In this document: piece by piece, positions 26,708 to 35,639 of the stretch | How the letters are laid out: each line of letters starts with the position of its first letter | Position numbering within the stretch: the first letter of the stretch is position 1 | Assembly (NCBI RefSeq): GCF_003253565.1 | Contig: NZ_QKUF01000001.1 | Span: 205,867 to 269,866 of the forward strand | Direction: 5' to 3' | DNA length: 64,000 nucleotides | Origin: Thermosporothrix hazakensis | GTDB lineage: Bacteria > Chloroflexota > Ktedonobacteria > Ktedonobacterales > Ktedonobacteraceae | Program-made: the position numbers and the translations under genes | Notes under the pieces: generated by a model | Told to the model about the DNA's origin: nothing | Database searches by the model: none | What the model saw: only the letters and a program-made list of their open reading frames with translations

Positions 26708-28102
26708 TTACTGCTCCTCTTCCCGCTTCTCCGGCTTCAGGGCAGACATTCCCGGGATCTCAAAGCGCAGCCGGACGCTTCCAAAACAGATCCAGTCTCC
26801 ATGCTGCACCAGCTCTGCCTTCAGTGGGGCAAGCGTCAGTTCTCCAAGCCGAGTCTTATTGCGACTCTTGAGGTCTTCGATATAGAAAAAGGTCTCCTCG
26901 AAGCGAATGCGGGCATGCTGGCGTGAAACCGTCATCTGTGGATCGAGTCGCGTCAGGTCAATATCGGGAGTAAAGCCACGCTTGGGATCACGCCGCCCAA
27001 CAATCACATTCTTTTGCCGTATGGGGAGCCGCAGCAACACCTTGCCATCTCGCTCATAACGCAGGTTGGCATAGACTTCTGAAGCAGAAACCACCGACAT
27101 CGCACCAGATGGCTGACCGAGGTTCTTAAGCGCCTCTTCGTTTGGCAGCACCCTGGAATCGAACGTCTTCATTTCACGCGTAAAGCCGCCGATCTGTTTC
27201 GGTTCCAGGATCGTGTTCTGAATCTCAACCGGGTTTACTTGAATTTGCGCCTTCACATTTTGCAGCGCGTTCAAGAGTGCAGTGGCATTGCTGAAACGCC
27301 GTGCCGGATCTTTTGCCAGCATATAATTCAGCACATCCTGAAGCATCGCTGGCGCGTTATGGACGTACTGTCTGAGTCGGGGAATACTCCCGGTCGTTTG
27401 CAGAATACCCGTTTCCGCCATATTCTGTCCAACGAAGGGCAGGCGGCCAGCAATCAGCTCAAAGAGCACCAGCCCGGCCTGATACAGGTCGCTGGCAACG
27501 GTGATCGGCTGGCCTGCAATCTGCTCTGGCGAGGCATATCGTGTATCGAAAGCCCCCAGATCTTCGACGCTCGTTGGTTCCCCATATCCAAGCGCTTTCA
27601 GCAGGCCCCGCAAGCCAATATCATCGAGCTGGACACGATCTTCAATGCCAATCGTTTCTACTTCCATCGAATCAACAGTCACCAATCGGGGACGCAAATC
27701 AAGCCCGACAAAGCCCCGCTCGTGCAAGGCCTTAATCCCCATAACCATCTGTTGCGCCAGGCTCAGTGAGCGCTCGATCCCCACGTTCTCATTATCCATC
27801 ACATAGCGTAAGGTCATGCCACGAGGCGGATCTGTGGCAATGTAGATACGATTCCCCTCAATTCCCCAGTCGTATACTCGCAGCACATGGGGCGATTCCA
27901 GAGCACGCCGGCTGGCAAGAGGTTGAAGAAGGGATTGGACCGCTTGTGGCTGCATCTGGGGAGGGAAATCAACGATCCACAGACCAACCACATCATTATT
28001 GTTGCGGTTATAGGCCGTATAGAAAGCATAGACGCCATTCTTCTGCACAAGCTGCCCGAGACGATAGACGCCCCCGACCGTTCGGTTATCGCGCGATACC
28101 AT
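26708..28102 (-). CDS. Kinase-like protein (probable pseudokinase) with C-terminal FHA domain
   Basis: A 464-residue protein. Residues about 10-285 have the Hanks-type kinase fold, and about 355-455 are an FHA phosphothreonine-binding domain (NVIVGRRD, QMTVSRQHARI, IEDLKSRNKTRLG). Kinase core motifs are partly lost. The VAIK lysine position reads GLWIV (Trp42). The Gly-rich loop is degraded. The catalytic loop is GLDLRPRL (134-140) in place of HRDLKPEN, keeping the Asp but losing H, K and N. DFG is DIG (161-163). The activation end SPEQIAG and SDLYQAGLVLFELIAG are intact. It probably binds rather than phosphorylates. The convergent partner is the PLDc_N gene. Confidence 0.85.
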   Translation of the reverse strand: MVSRDNRTVGGVYRLGQLVQKNGVYAFYTAYNRNNNDVVGLWIVDFPPQMQPQAVQSLLQPLASRRALESPHVLRVYDWGIEGNRIYIATDPPRGMTLRYVMDNENVGIERSLSLAQQMVMGIKALHERGFVGLDLRPRLVTVDSMEVETIGIEDRVQLDDIGLRGLLKALGYGEPTSVEDLGAFDTRYASPEQIAGQPITVASDLYQAGLVLFELIAGRLPFVGQNMAETGILQTTGSIPRLRQYVHNAPAMLQDVLNYMLAKDPARRFSNATALLNALQNVKAQIQVNPVEIQNTILEPKQIGGFTREMKTFDSRVLPNEEALKNLGQPSGAMSVVSASEVYANLRYERDGKVLLRLPIRQKNVIVGRRDPKRGFTPDIDLTRLDPQMTVSRQHARIRFEETFFYIEDLKSRNKTRLGELTLAPLKAELVQHGDWICFGSVRLRFEIPGMSALKPEKREEEQ

Positions 28103-28259
28103 GCCTGCTCTCTCCCTGCATCAGAAAATAATCAGCATCTCTATTGTATAACGGTTGTCCAGTGGCTCTTTAGACAATACATCTGTGATGGGAGGGGCAC
28201 CATAATAAAACAGGAGCAATAACGCGCCGCGCTATCGCTCCCACTCCGTCTTCTTCGCT

Positions 28260-29522
28260 TTACTTGTATAGTTGATCCTGCACGTATTGTTTCACCAGGT
28301 CCCAATTGTTCTCGCGTGCAGTCAGGATATAGGCCCCGTCATCGGCAGTGCCTTCCGCAAGCACATTTTGCGTGCTCAGGCCGATACGCGCGGTTTTGGG
28401 GTCGTTCATATCCATCTTCATGGTAAACAGACCAAGATCAGTCAGCGACATGTTCGTATAAACGGACTTTTCCAGCGCATCCATTGCCCCATAGAAGTTC
28501 GGCCATGTCGACGCGGACTTTAACTTCGCAAGCGTGGCTTTAATCACCGTCTGCTGGCGTACCGAACGAGCGAAGTCGGTTCCCTCAGCCGGATTATCCA
28601 GCACGTAGCGAGCACGCGAATAGCGAATCGCCGTTTCGCCGTTCATGTGCTGATACCCCTTCTTAAACGTCACCTTGATCCAACTGGCGTCAATATTTGG
28701 ATCATCGTTCTTGGGATAGTTCGCGGTAAAGCCTTCCGGCACATTGATATCCACGCCGCCGACCGCATCGATCAGCTTGCGGAAGCCGTTGAAGTCAACC
28801 ATCATCCAGTATTTTACATCCAGTCCGGTGATCTCAGAGATCTTCTGCGCGGCCATATTTGCGCCCGCAACGCGATCTCTGCCATTATTTGAGCCAACCT
28901 GATAGACAGTGTTAATCTTGCCATATTGCCCGGACTGCGGCGGCACCTGTACCCACAGGTCGCGCGGTACCGAGACCAGCGACGTGTGTTGTGTTGAGGG
29001 AATCATGCTGATTGTTACCAGCGAGTCCATCAGGTTCGCGCCATCATGATCGCCGCCACCATAGCCCATGACGAGCAGGTTGACCCGGTCGCCAGTCGAC
29101 ATAAATCCGGTCTCGGTGGTCAGCGGGGCTTTCGTGGAGATCGCAGAGCCAAAGGCCAGCACCCGAGGGACCACAAAAAGGCTGGCAATGATAAGAACAG
29201 CCAGTATGACCAGCAGGGACAGACAACCGATACGCCGAATGCGTCCCTTCTTTGGAGGCTGATTCCTCGGTGACGGGCCTGGACGCTGTGCGCTGGCAGG
29301 AGGAGTATAGACAGGTCCGCCGGGAGATTGGCGCACATGCGATTGCTGCACAGGAGGGGCATAATCGTGCCCGGGTGCCTGAGGCGGATACTGGTACGGC
29401 TGGCGCTTCTGTGCTCCCTGAGCACCGCCACCAAGTACCAGCTTCCCCTGATTCTGGTGATGCTCTTGTGAAAATGACCTTACTGTTGGATCATCAGAAC
29501 CATACTGGTATTTATCCGACAT
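28260..29522 (-). CDS. LytR-CpsA-Psr (LCP) family wall-polymer ligase
   Basis: LCP enzymes attach polyprenol-linked anionic or capsular polymers to peptidoglycan outside the cell. The 420 residues contain a polar, Q/P-rich cytoplasmic tail of about 100 residues, one membrane helix (CLSLLVILAVLIIASLFVV), then the LCP domain. Motifs are NLLVMGYGGGD, DSLVTISMI, SVPRDLWVQVP, KINTVYQVG, GLDVKYWMMVDFNGF, DAVGGVDINVP and AIRYSRARY. The conserved arginines and aspartates of the pyrophosphate site are present. The long disordered N-tail resembles that of murJ copy 2. Confidence 0.92.
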   Translation of the reverse strand: MSDKYQYGSDDPTVRSFSQEHHQNQGKLVLGGGAQGAQKRQPYQYPPQAPGHDYAPPVQQSHVRQSPGGPVYTPPASAQRPGPSPRNQPPKKGRIRRIGCLSLLVILAVLIIASLFVVPRVLAFGSAISTKAPLTTETGFMSTGDRVNLLVMGYGGGDHDGANLMDSLVTISMIPSTQHTSLVSVPRDLWVQVPPQSGQYGKINTVYQVGSNNGRDRVAGANMAAQKISEITGLDVKYWMMVDFNGFRKLIDAVGGVDINVPEGFTANYPKNDDPNIDASWIKVTFKKGYQHMNGETAIRYSRARYVLDNPAEGTDFARSVRQQTVIKATLAKLKSASTWPNFYGAMDALEKSVYTNMSLTDLGLFTMKMDMNDPKTARIGLSTQNVLAEGTADDGAYILTARENNWDLVKQYVQDQLYK

Positions 29523-29703
29523 AGAGTATCTCTTTCCTACCGTTTTGAAGAAAATGAATAATTATAAGACAAGCATAATATGTTCGCATTCTTCTTACAA
29601 CCTACCTGCCAGTTTCTCCCACCCAGAACAAAATGAAAGAGCAGGGCAGATAGTTTTTTCAGCCCTACTCACTTTAACGCTTTAACAGCCGAGAAGTTGC
29701 ACG

Positions 29704-30465
29704 CTATTTCTTGCTCCAATCAAGCATGGCTTTCCCGTCCTTTCCGTAACGGGTCGCCACAATTTCGGCCATAATTGCCAGCGCCATTTCTTCAGGAGAG
29801 ACGGCCCCGATGTTCAGGCCGATCGGGCCATGAATACGACCGACCTGCTCTTCGCTTAACCCTGCTTGCTTCAGGCGTTCAGCACGCTCCGCGCTGGTCT
29901 TTCGGCTCCCGATCGCGCCAACATAGCCCACATTGTGCTTCAATGCTACCTGTAGTGTTGGCTCGTCAAACTTGGGATCATGCGTCAACACCGCCACCGC
30001 CGTTGAGGGATTCAAGCCAAGTTTGGGCAGCACCTCATCCGGCCAGGCCACAATCAGCTCATCGGCATGAGGGAAGCGCTCCTTTGTGGCGAAGGCGGCC
30101 CGCGCATCCACCACAATCACGCGATAATTGAGCGTTTTGGCAAACGTGGTCAGCGGAATGGCAATATGTCCCGCTCCCACAATGATCAGCGTAGGAGGCG
30201 GTGCGAACCCTTCAATAAAGACCTGATAGGTCGCGTCTTCCAGGGTATACGTATAGACCTTTGCATCACCATTCCAGAGCGCCTGTTCAGCGTCGGCGCG
30301 TACCAGAGCTTCAAGGCGTGGCTCCCCGAGTGAGCCATGCGCCTCCTGACCGGGCAGAAGCAGCCACTTGGCCCCGACATGAGCCGGTCCCGTCACAACA
30401 GTCGCCAGCGCAGCGCCCTGCTCACGCGCCAGTTGCTCCTTAAGCGCTTCATACACTCCACTCAT
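29704..30465 (-). CDS. XdhC family protein, C-terminal (Rossmann) part
   Basis: XdhC/CoxF-type factors bind and deliver molybdenum cofactor, or insert its sulfido ligand, during maturation of xanthine-dehydrogenase-family enzymes. The 253 residues have a Rossmann XdhC_C domain (TLIIVGAGHIAIPL, VIVVDARAAFATKERFPHAD, VGYVGAIGSRKT, RIHGPIGLNIGAVSPEEMALAIMAEIVA). The first about 85 residues look like a worn XdhC/CoxI N-domain. AGGAG precedes the ATG. It is the last gene of a four-gene operon, eight bases after the separate XdhC/CoxI N-domain gene. Confidence 0.9.
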   Translation of the reverse strand: MSGVYEALKEQLAREQGAALATVVTGPAHVGAKWLLLPGQEAHGSLGEPRLEALVRADAEQALWNGDAKVYTYTLEDATYQVFIEGFAPPPTLIIVGAGHIAIPLTTFAKTLNYRVIVVDARAAFATKERFPHADELIVAWPDEVLPKLGLNPSTAVAVLTHDPKFDEPTLQVALKHNVGYVGAIGSRKTSAERAERLKQAGLSEEQVGRIHGPIGLNIGAVSPEEMALAIMAEIVATRYGKDGKAMLDWSKK

Positions 30466-30473
30466 ACGTTCTC

Positions 30474-30791
30474 CTACCAGTCCAGCCGTTCAACAAACAC
30501 ACGAATAGTCCCACCGCAGGATAGGCCGATCTGCGCAAGGTTGTCTTCCTCGCTGATCCCAAATTCCAGCAATTGCGGCTTCCCATGCTTGATAACCTCC
30601 TCAGCCGCATGGATTACGGCAGGCTCTACGCAGCCACCGCTTACTGAGCCCGCAAGCTCACCCTTCTCGCTGACCGCCAGCTTCGCCCCCGGCTTGCGTG
30701 GAGCCGAGCCAATCACGCTGATGACCGTCGCAACGGCTACCTGTTCGCCACGCGCGCGCCACTTCTCAATATCTGGGAGCACATCACGCAT
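30474..30791 (-). CDS. XdhC/CoxI N-terminal domain protein
   Basis: A 105-residue stand-alone XdhC_CoxI domain: ATVISVIGSAPRKPGAKLAVSE, GELAGSVSGGCVE and IGLSCGGTIRVFVE. The Cys of SGGCVE and GLSCGG are the conserved ones. In many genomes this domain is fused to the Rossmann part; here the two are separate genes. AAAGGAGG lies eight bases before the ATG. Spacing is 15 bases after the VWA gene and 8 bases before the XdhC-C gene, so translation is probably coupled. Confidence 0.9.
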   Translation of the reverse strand: MRDVLPDIEKWRARGEQVAVATVISVIGSAPRKPGAKLAVSEKGELAGSVSGGCVEPAVIHAAEEVIKHGKPQLLEFGISEEDNLAQIGLSCGGTIRVFVERLDW

Positions 30792-30806
30792 TGATTTTGC
30801 CTCCTT

Positions 30807-32171
30807 TTACCAGTCCTGTGGCACCTTGCGTCTTGTCCAGGCTTCCACGGCTTTGCGTCTGGCATACGCGTTGCGCACAGGACGACTATCATCAATGGTT
30901 GAAAGGATATTCCCCAGGCTAATCAGGCTATCCAGATTGTGAGCCGGAAGAAAATCATCGATAAAATTGAGCGCCGTTTTCATGCCCATTGTCAGCGGGC
31001 GATAATCGGGCGCGCCAAGCAGAGGATTCAGCCAGATCAAACGGTGGCAGCTATGTTGCAGACGATCCATCTCAACCTGCAACACCTCCGATTGTCCGCG
31101 ATCCCACCCATCGCTGATGATCAAAACCACAGCGCCCCGTCCAAGCACGCGCCGCGCCCAACGCTGGTTAAAGATGTGCAGCGCGTCGCCAATGCGCGTC
31201 CCGCCGGACCAGTCCTGCACGCTCTTTGAGACATCGCGCACAGCCTCATCCACATCGCGGCGCTTGAGCTGATGTGTGATCCGGGTCAGGCGCGTGCCAA
31301 ACACAAAGGCCTCTACGTTCTGGAGTCCATTCGAGATTGTATGGATGAAGTGGAGCAGCAGCCGTGAATAGAGGCTCATCGAGCCGCTGATATCGCAGAT
31401 AATCACCAGGGGACGCGGCTTGTACTTGATCTCACGCCGGGTCAGCTCGACCATCTCCGCGCCGTACTTCAGATTATGTCGAACCAGGCGGCGCATATCC
31501 AGATACGAGCCTCGGCGAGCAGGCGCTTTACGTCGCGTGCGGCGCATACCCAGATTCCAGCGCATATCGGCCATCAGGCGCTTTGCTTCCTGAATTTCTT
31601 CCCAGGTATAGTGCTCAAAATCCTTCTGCCGCAGCCGCTCGATAGCACTATAGGCATATGCCTGCGGATCCCCCAGATTGTCATCTTTTGCCTTCGCCTC
31701 AGACAGCTCGCTACGCTGCTTCTGAGTTGGCTGCGATGCACGTTGCATATCGCGGCGCGCTTCGCTTGCGTTCATATGCTCGGCAAGACGCTTCCGCTCC
31801 GAGGGGGGAAGCCGAAACGCCTGCTCCTGCTTGCGAACCTGTGAACCCGGTTTCTCCTTCTTCCGACGCGGATTGTCACGCACAAACCAGAAGTAGTGAT
31901 ACATCTGCTCGAAGACAGGTTCCAGCTCGTGCTTGTTCAACAGGCTGCATTTCAGGGTATAGTAGAAATCTTCCTTGCTGGTAATATCAATCTCGTTCAG
32001 GGTCTCAGCCAGATCGAGAAGCTGCTGAGGCCCGACAGAAATTCCCGATTCCCAGAGTAAACGGCCAAACTCGGTCAGGCGATACAGCAGCCGTTCTCCG
32101 CGCTCTATATCCAGCGGACGCAGCGCTTTGTGACCATTCTCTCCGGGCTGTTCAGGCGGGATCGAAGTCAT
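30807..32171 (-). CDS. VWA domain protein, CoxE-like
   Basis: A 454-residue protein. The N-terminal half is charged and helical. The C-terminal half is a von Willebrand A domain with an intact MIDAS: CDISGSMS (DxSxS), then GGTRIGDAL and IISDGWDRG. CoxE-like VWA proteins work with a MoxR-type AAA+ ATPase as a pair that remodels or activates metalloenzymes such as CO dehydrogenase. The start overlaps the stop of the AAA+ gene by four bases (ATGA), a strong sign of coupled translation. Confidence 0.9.
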   Translation of the reverse strand: MTSIPPEQPGENGHKALRPLDIERGERLLYRLTEFGRLLWESGISVGPQQLLDLAETLNEIDITSKEDFYYTLKCSLLNKHELEPVFEQMYHYFWFVRDNPRRKKEKPGSQVRKQEQAFRLPPSERKRLAEHMNASEARRDMQRASQPTQKQRSELSEAKAKDDNLGDPQAYAYSAIERLRQKDFEHYTWEEIQEAKRLMADMRWNLGMRRTRRKAPARRGSYLDMRRLVRHNLKYGAEMVELTRREIKYKPRPLVIICDISGSMSLYSRLLLHFIHTISNGLQNVEAFVFGTRLTRITHQLKRRDVDEAVRDVSKSVQDWSGGTRIGDALHIFNQRWARRVLGRGAVVLIISDGWDRGQSEVLQVEMDRLQHSCHRLIWLNPLLGAPDYRPLTMGMKTALNFIDDFLPAHNLDSLISLGNILSTIDDSRPVRNAYARRKAVEAWTRRKVPQDW

Positions 32172-33082
32172 GAGCGAAAGGCTCCCTTTATCTTTTGAAT
32201 CAACTTCCCCAGATCACTGCCACCAACCTTCAGCACATCATCCTGATATTTCAGCAACGCACCAAGCGTATCGCGCACCGGTCCCTCAACCAGTTCCAGT
32301 TGATCGAGCGCCAGCAGCGAGCTAATCCAGTCAAGCGTTTCCGCGACGCCTGGCGCTTTATAGAGATCCATACTGCGTAGCTCGCTCACAAAGGCACACA
32401 CCTGCCGCGCGAGCTGTTCGGGTGCCTGTGGCTGACGCGCCAGCAGAATTGAGAACTCTTTCTCGATCGTTGGATAATCAATCCAGTAGTAGAGGCAGCG
32501 ACGACGTAGCGCATCGTGAATCTCACGGGTGCGATTCGAGGTGATAATCACAAACGGCGGCTCTTTTGCCTGAATCGTACCAATTTCCGGAATCGTAATC
32601 TGAAAGTCAGAGAGCAGTTCCAGCAGATACGCCTCAAACTCTTCATCACTGCGATCAAGCTCATCGATCAAGAGCACAGGAGGTTTTGCATTTGCCGGGT
32701 CAATTGCCTGAAGCAGCGGCCTCTGAATCAAGAAATCGGGGCCGAAAATCTCCTTCAGTTCCTCCTGATGCTGAGCCGCACCACTGGCCTCCATCAGGCG
32801 AATATGGAGCATCTGGCGGGTGTAGTTCCACTCGTAGACAGCCGTGCTGACATCAATGCCCTCATAGCATTGCAAACGAATCAAATTGGTCTGCAAGATG
32901 CCCGCGAGCACTTTCGCCACCTCTGTCTTTCCTACTCCCGGTTCGCCCTCAAGTAACAGGGGCTTGCGCCGCTTCAACGCCAGAAAGATAGCCGTAGCAA
33001 GTGGACGGTCAGCAATATAATCCAGGGCATAGAGTGCCCGCTGTACATCTTCAACAGTTGCAAACGTAGGGAGTTCCTGCAC
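32168..33082 (-). CDS. MoxR-type AAA+ ATPase, CoxD-like
   Basis: It is probably a metalloenzyme-maturation ATPase working with the following VWA protein. Walker A is GEPGVGKTE, Walker B is LLIDELDRSDEEF, sensor 1 is VIITSNRTREI, and an Arg-rich sensor-2 region follows. A GTG start at 33082 sits nine bases after GGAAAGG; a TTG at 33100 in the same frame lacks a ribosome site. It is the first gene of MoxR-VWA-XdhC_N-XdhC_C, the arrangement known from cox clusters (coxD-E and coxF/I). No coxMSL or xdhAB structural gene is in the window. Confidence 0.9.
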   Translation of the reverse strand: MQELPTFATVEDVQRALYALDYIADRPLATAIFLALKRRKPLLLEGEPGVGKTEVAKVLAGILQTNLIRLQCYEGIDVSTAVYEWNYTRQMLHIRLMEASGAAQHQEELKEIFGPDFLIQRPLLQAIDPANAKPPVLLIDELDRSDEEFEAYLLELLSDFQITIPEIGTIQAKEPPFVIITSNRTREIHDALRRRCLYYWIDYPTIEKEFSILLARQPQAPEQLARQVCAFVSELRSMDLYKAPGVAETLDWISSLLALDQLELVEGPVRDTLGALLKYQDDVLKVGGSDLGKLIQKIKGAFRS

Positions 33083-33177
33083 GAACAAGGACCTTTCCAA
33101 TCTAGCAATCGTCTTTCAGAAATACCGAGTATCTTATTCTAAGCTATACAAAGAAAAGTTAGCAAGCAGAGACAGAA

Positions 33178-33229
33178 CACAAAAACGGGCGCATACCTCA
33201 TGACAGCCCATGAAAGACGCGCCCGTTTC
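33178..33229 (-). terminator. Terminator of the fused E1 gene
   Basis: On the minus strand AAACGGGCGC pairs with GCGCCCGTTT over 10 bp, followed by TTTG. An inner CATG-based stem helps close the loop. Confidence 0.82.
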
Positions 33230-33252
33230 TCGTCGTTTAGAATGATATCTAT

Positions 33253-35349
33253 CTATTCAGCCAGTAATGCCTCTATCTTTGCCTCAATATCAGTAGCGTC
33301 AGGATAGAAGGCAGCCTCTTCCGCCGCACTATAGGGAGCAGCCGGAGCTGCCACGGCTGAAATGAATGCCGGGGTACAATCCAGGTCGTAGAAGCAGTTC
33401 TGCACAATCCAGGAATGGATATGACGACCAAAACTGGTAAGATCAGCTTCCTCTGTCACAACAATGACCCGATTTGCTTCTTTCACGGCAGCCGCAATAG
33501 CTTCTTCGTCGAAAGGTGCTAACGTGCGCAAGTCAACGACTTCAATCGAGCCGCCTTCGCGACTGACAACGTTTGCGGCGGCGGTGCAGGCTTCTAACAC
33601 CATCGTTCCCCAGGCAATAATTGCCATCTGTGAGGGGCCTTGACCGATACGCAGGCGTCGCGCTTTACCGATCGGGAGCGTGTAATATCCTTCAGGTACA
33701 GACCAGTATTCCGCTATTTCCGCAATGCTATTTCCTGCGCCATCCTTTGGCGGCTCCGAGCGATACAGACGCCCGCGCTCCAGAAATGCCACTGGAGATT
33801 TCGAGCGGGCAGCTTCCAGCAACAGTCCCTTTGCGTCAAAAGGAGTCGCGGGACAAATGGTAATCATTCCCGGAACATGCGTAAACCAGAGTTCGCCGGC
33901 ATTGGAGTGACCATAGGCCCCGCCACCAGAACCACTGCTGGAGATCGGGCCACCACCACCGCTGCCAGATTTTGTCCGAATAATCAGGGGCACAGACCAA
34001 TCACCGAAGCTCTGATAGGACATACGAGCCGCGAGCCGGATGGTCTGCGTTGCTGACTGATGATAATCGACAAACTGAATTTCAGCACAACGCGCTTTTC
34101 CGTCATGCATGCCAGCGCCCGCAGCAATTCCCACAATCAATTGTTCGTTGAGGGGACTGCTAATAGCATGTCCGGGATATTTGGAAACCAGGGTAGCGGT
34201 CGCCCCAAAGACGCCACCGCGCGGGCTCCCAACGTCCTGGCCATACACAAAGAACTGGGGATCGCGTTCGGCCAGTTCACCGAGCGCCTCATTAATGGCT
34301 CCAAGCATTGTCATGCGACGTTTTGCGCCACGAGGAATATTCTCGCGCCACTCAGGCACATAGACAACGTGCTCCAACACGCGGTCACCGGTCGGTTCCT
34401 GCTCCTTGAGCACTTCTTGCTCGGCGCGATCCAGTTCAGCACGGATCTCTTTGCGGAAACATTCAAGATCTTCTTCTCGGGCATGCCCGTTCTCCACAAG
34501 CCAGCGCCCGAAGTTCTTGACGGGATCTTTTGTTGCCGTGGTCAGCGCAATCTCCTCTTTCGAGCGATAGGCCTTAATATCGGTGCTGCTGGAGTGCGGG
34601 TCAAGGAGTCCGAGATGAAGGTGCATCAATGCCGGTCCGTTGCCAGAGCGAATCTGCTGGACAAGACGTGCGGTCGTTTCATAGGTCTGGATAATATCGT
34701 TTCCGTCGACCTCTTCGGCGTACACGCCAGCGCCTTTCGCCCATTCAACAAGGGACCCGGCCCATTGGACAGAGGAAGGAGTGGTAATTGCCCAGTTATT
34801 GTCTTCTACGATAAGCAACATCGGTAAACGATGAACGGCAGCCTGCCGAAGCGCAACACTGAAATCGTTGGTAGCTGAACTGCCCTCCCCGGTTGAGCAC
34901 ATCACAATGGAGTTTTCGTTCTGCCGTTTGACAGCGAATGCCACACCGCCAGCAAAGGGAGCCAGACCAGACACCTCACTGACACCAGGGAGAATACGAT
35001 GCTGCTTGCTGCTATAATGTGCTGGCATATTTCGTCCGGCACACATCGGACCGGTCACACGCGAATACGCTTCACGCAGAGGGCCATAGATATCGCCAGT
35101 TCGCTGAAGCCATGCAGCCAGATCGCGATAATACAGCGCAAGCCAGTCCTCTTCATCGAGGGCGGCGACGACGGCTGCCATAGTTTCATGCCCGGCGCAA
35201 CCGATGTAGAAAGGAAAGCGTCCTTGAGTCTTGCGGACCTTGAGCAGGTCGTTCATAAGTCGCGCAGTGAGCATTGTTTTATAGAGGGCAATGACATCTA
35301 GCGGCTGTGCTAGTGTATTAGCTCCCGTAGCTTTGATATCGACTGTCAT
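33253..35349 (-). CDS. Fused 2-oxoacid dehydrogenase E1 alpha-beta subunit
   Basis: The thiamine-diphosphate-dependent decarboxylase part of a branched-chain 2-oxoacid, pyruvate or acetoin dehydrogenase complex. The 698 residues join an E1-alpha domain (about 15-340) to an E1-beta domain (about 350-695). In alpha, the ThDP motif starts GEG (154-156, where GDG is usual) and ends EDNNWAI (182-188). In beta, blocks such as YGQDVGSPRGGVFGAT, SPLNEQLIVGIAAG, EIQFVDYHQSATQTI, VVDLRTLAPFDEEAI and VTEEAD are typical. The start is ATG 35349, nine bases after GGAGG. E2 and E3 genes are not in the window. A divergent E1-alpha homologue lies upstream. Confidence 0.92.
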   Translation of the reverse strand: MTVDIKATGANTLAQPLDVIALYKTMLTARLMNDLLKVRKTQGRFPFYIGCAGHETMAAVVAALDEEDWLALYYRDLAAWLQRTGDIYGPLREAYSRVTGPMCAGRNMPAHYSSKQHRILPGVSEVSGLAPFAGGVAFAVKRQNENSIVMCSTGEGSSATNDFSVALRQAAVHRLPMLLIVEDNNWAITTPSSVQWAGSLVEWAKGAGVYAEEVDGNDIIQTYETTARLVQQIRSGNGPALMHLHLGLLDPHSSSTDIKAYRSKEEIALTTATKDPVKNFGRWLVENGHAREEDLECFRKEIRAELDRAEQEVLKEQEPTGDRVLEHVVYVPEWRENIPRGAKRRMTMLGAINEALGELAERDPQFFVYGQDVGSPRGGVFGATATLVSKYPGHAISSPLNEQLIVGIAAGAGMHDGKARCAEIQFVDYHQSATQTIRLAARMSYQSFGDWSVPLIIRTKSGSGGGGPISSSGSGGGAYGHSNAGELWFTHVPGMITICPATPFDAKGLLLEAARSKSPVAFLERGRLYRSEPPKDGAGNSIAEIAEYWSVPEGYYTLPIGKARRLRIGQGPSQMAIIAWGTMVLEACTAAANVVSREGGSIEVVDLRTLAPFDEEAIAAAVKEANRVIVVTEEADLTSFGRHIHSWIVQNCFYDLDCTPAFISAVAAPAAPYSAAEEAAFYPDATDIEAKIEALLAE

Positions 35350-35430
35350 TTGCAAAAGCCTCCAATAGTCTGCGTTGACGCCCTGGGCATTCTCTACTTC
35401 TCCTCACAAAGATTTATTTTTTCCAAGTTC

Positions 35431-35459
35431 ATTATAAGGTTGCAAACGTCGAAAAGCAA
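35431..35459 (-). promoter_or_regulatory. Sigma-70 promoter for the fused E1 gene
   Basis: On the minus strand: TTGCTT (35454-35459), a 17-base spacer and a perfect TATAAT (35431-35436), about 80 bases before the ATG. Confidence 0.75.
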
Positions 35460-35487
35460 TGGTACCGCAAACTTCACGCCTGACTCA

Positions 35488-35517
35488 TTGCAACAACAAT
35501 GGAAGAAGGCTTATAAT
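35488..35517 (+). promoter_or_regulatory. Sigma-70 promoter for the divergent E1-alpha gene
   Basis: TTGCAA (35488-35493), 18 bases, TATAAT (35512-35517). A second TATAAT at about 35549 has no good -35. The two divergent promoters lie about 30 bases apart, so one regulator could serve both. Confidence 0.65.
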
Positions 35518-35639
35518 GATAAAGCCTGCTAACGGTCTATCCAAAACAGGTATAATACCGATTTTCTCCCTTTCTTCTAAAAAAGGATCTTAATACAGTT
35601 CAGAATTTTTCGCTGTAATAGAACGGAAAAGCAGTAGTA

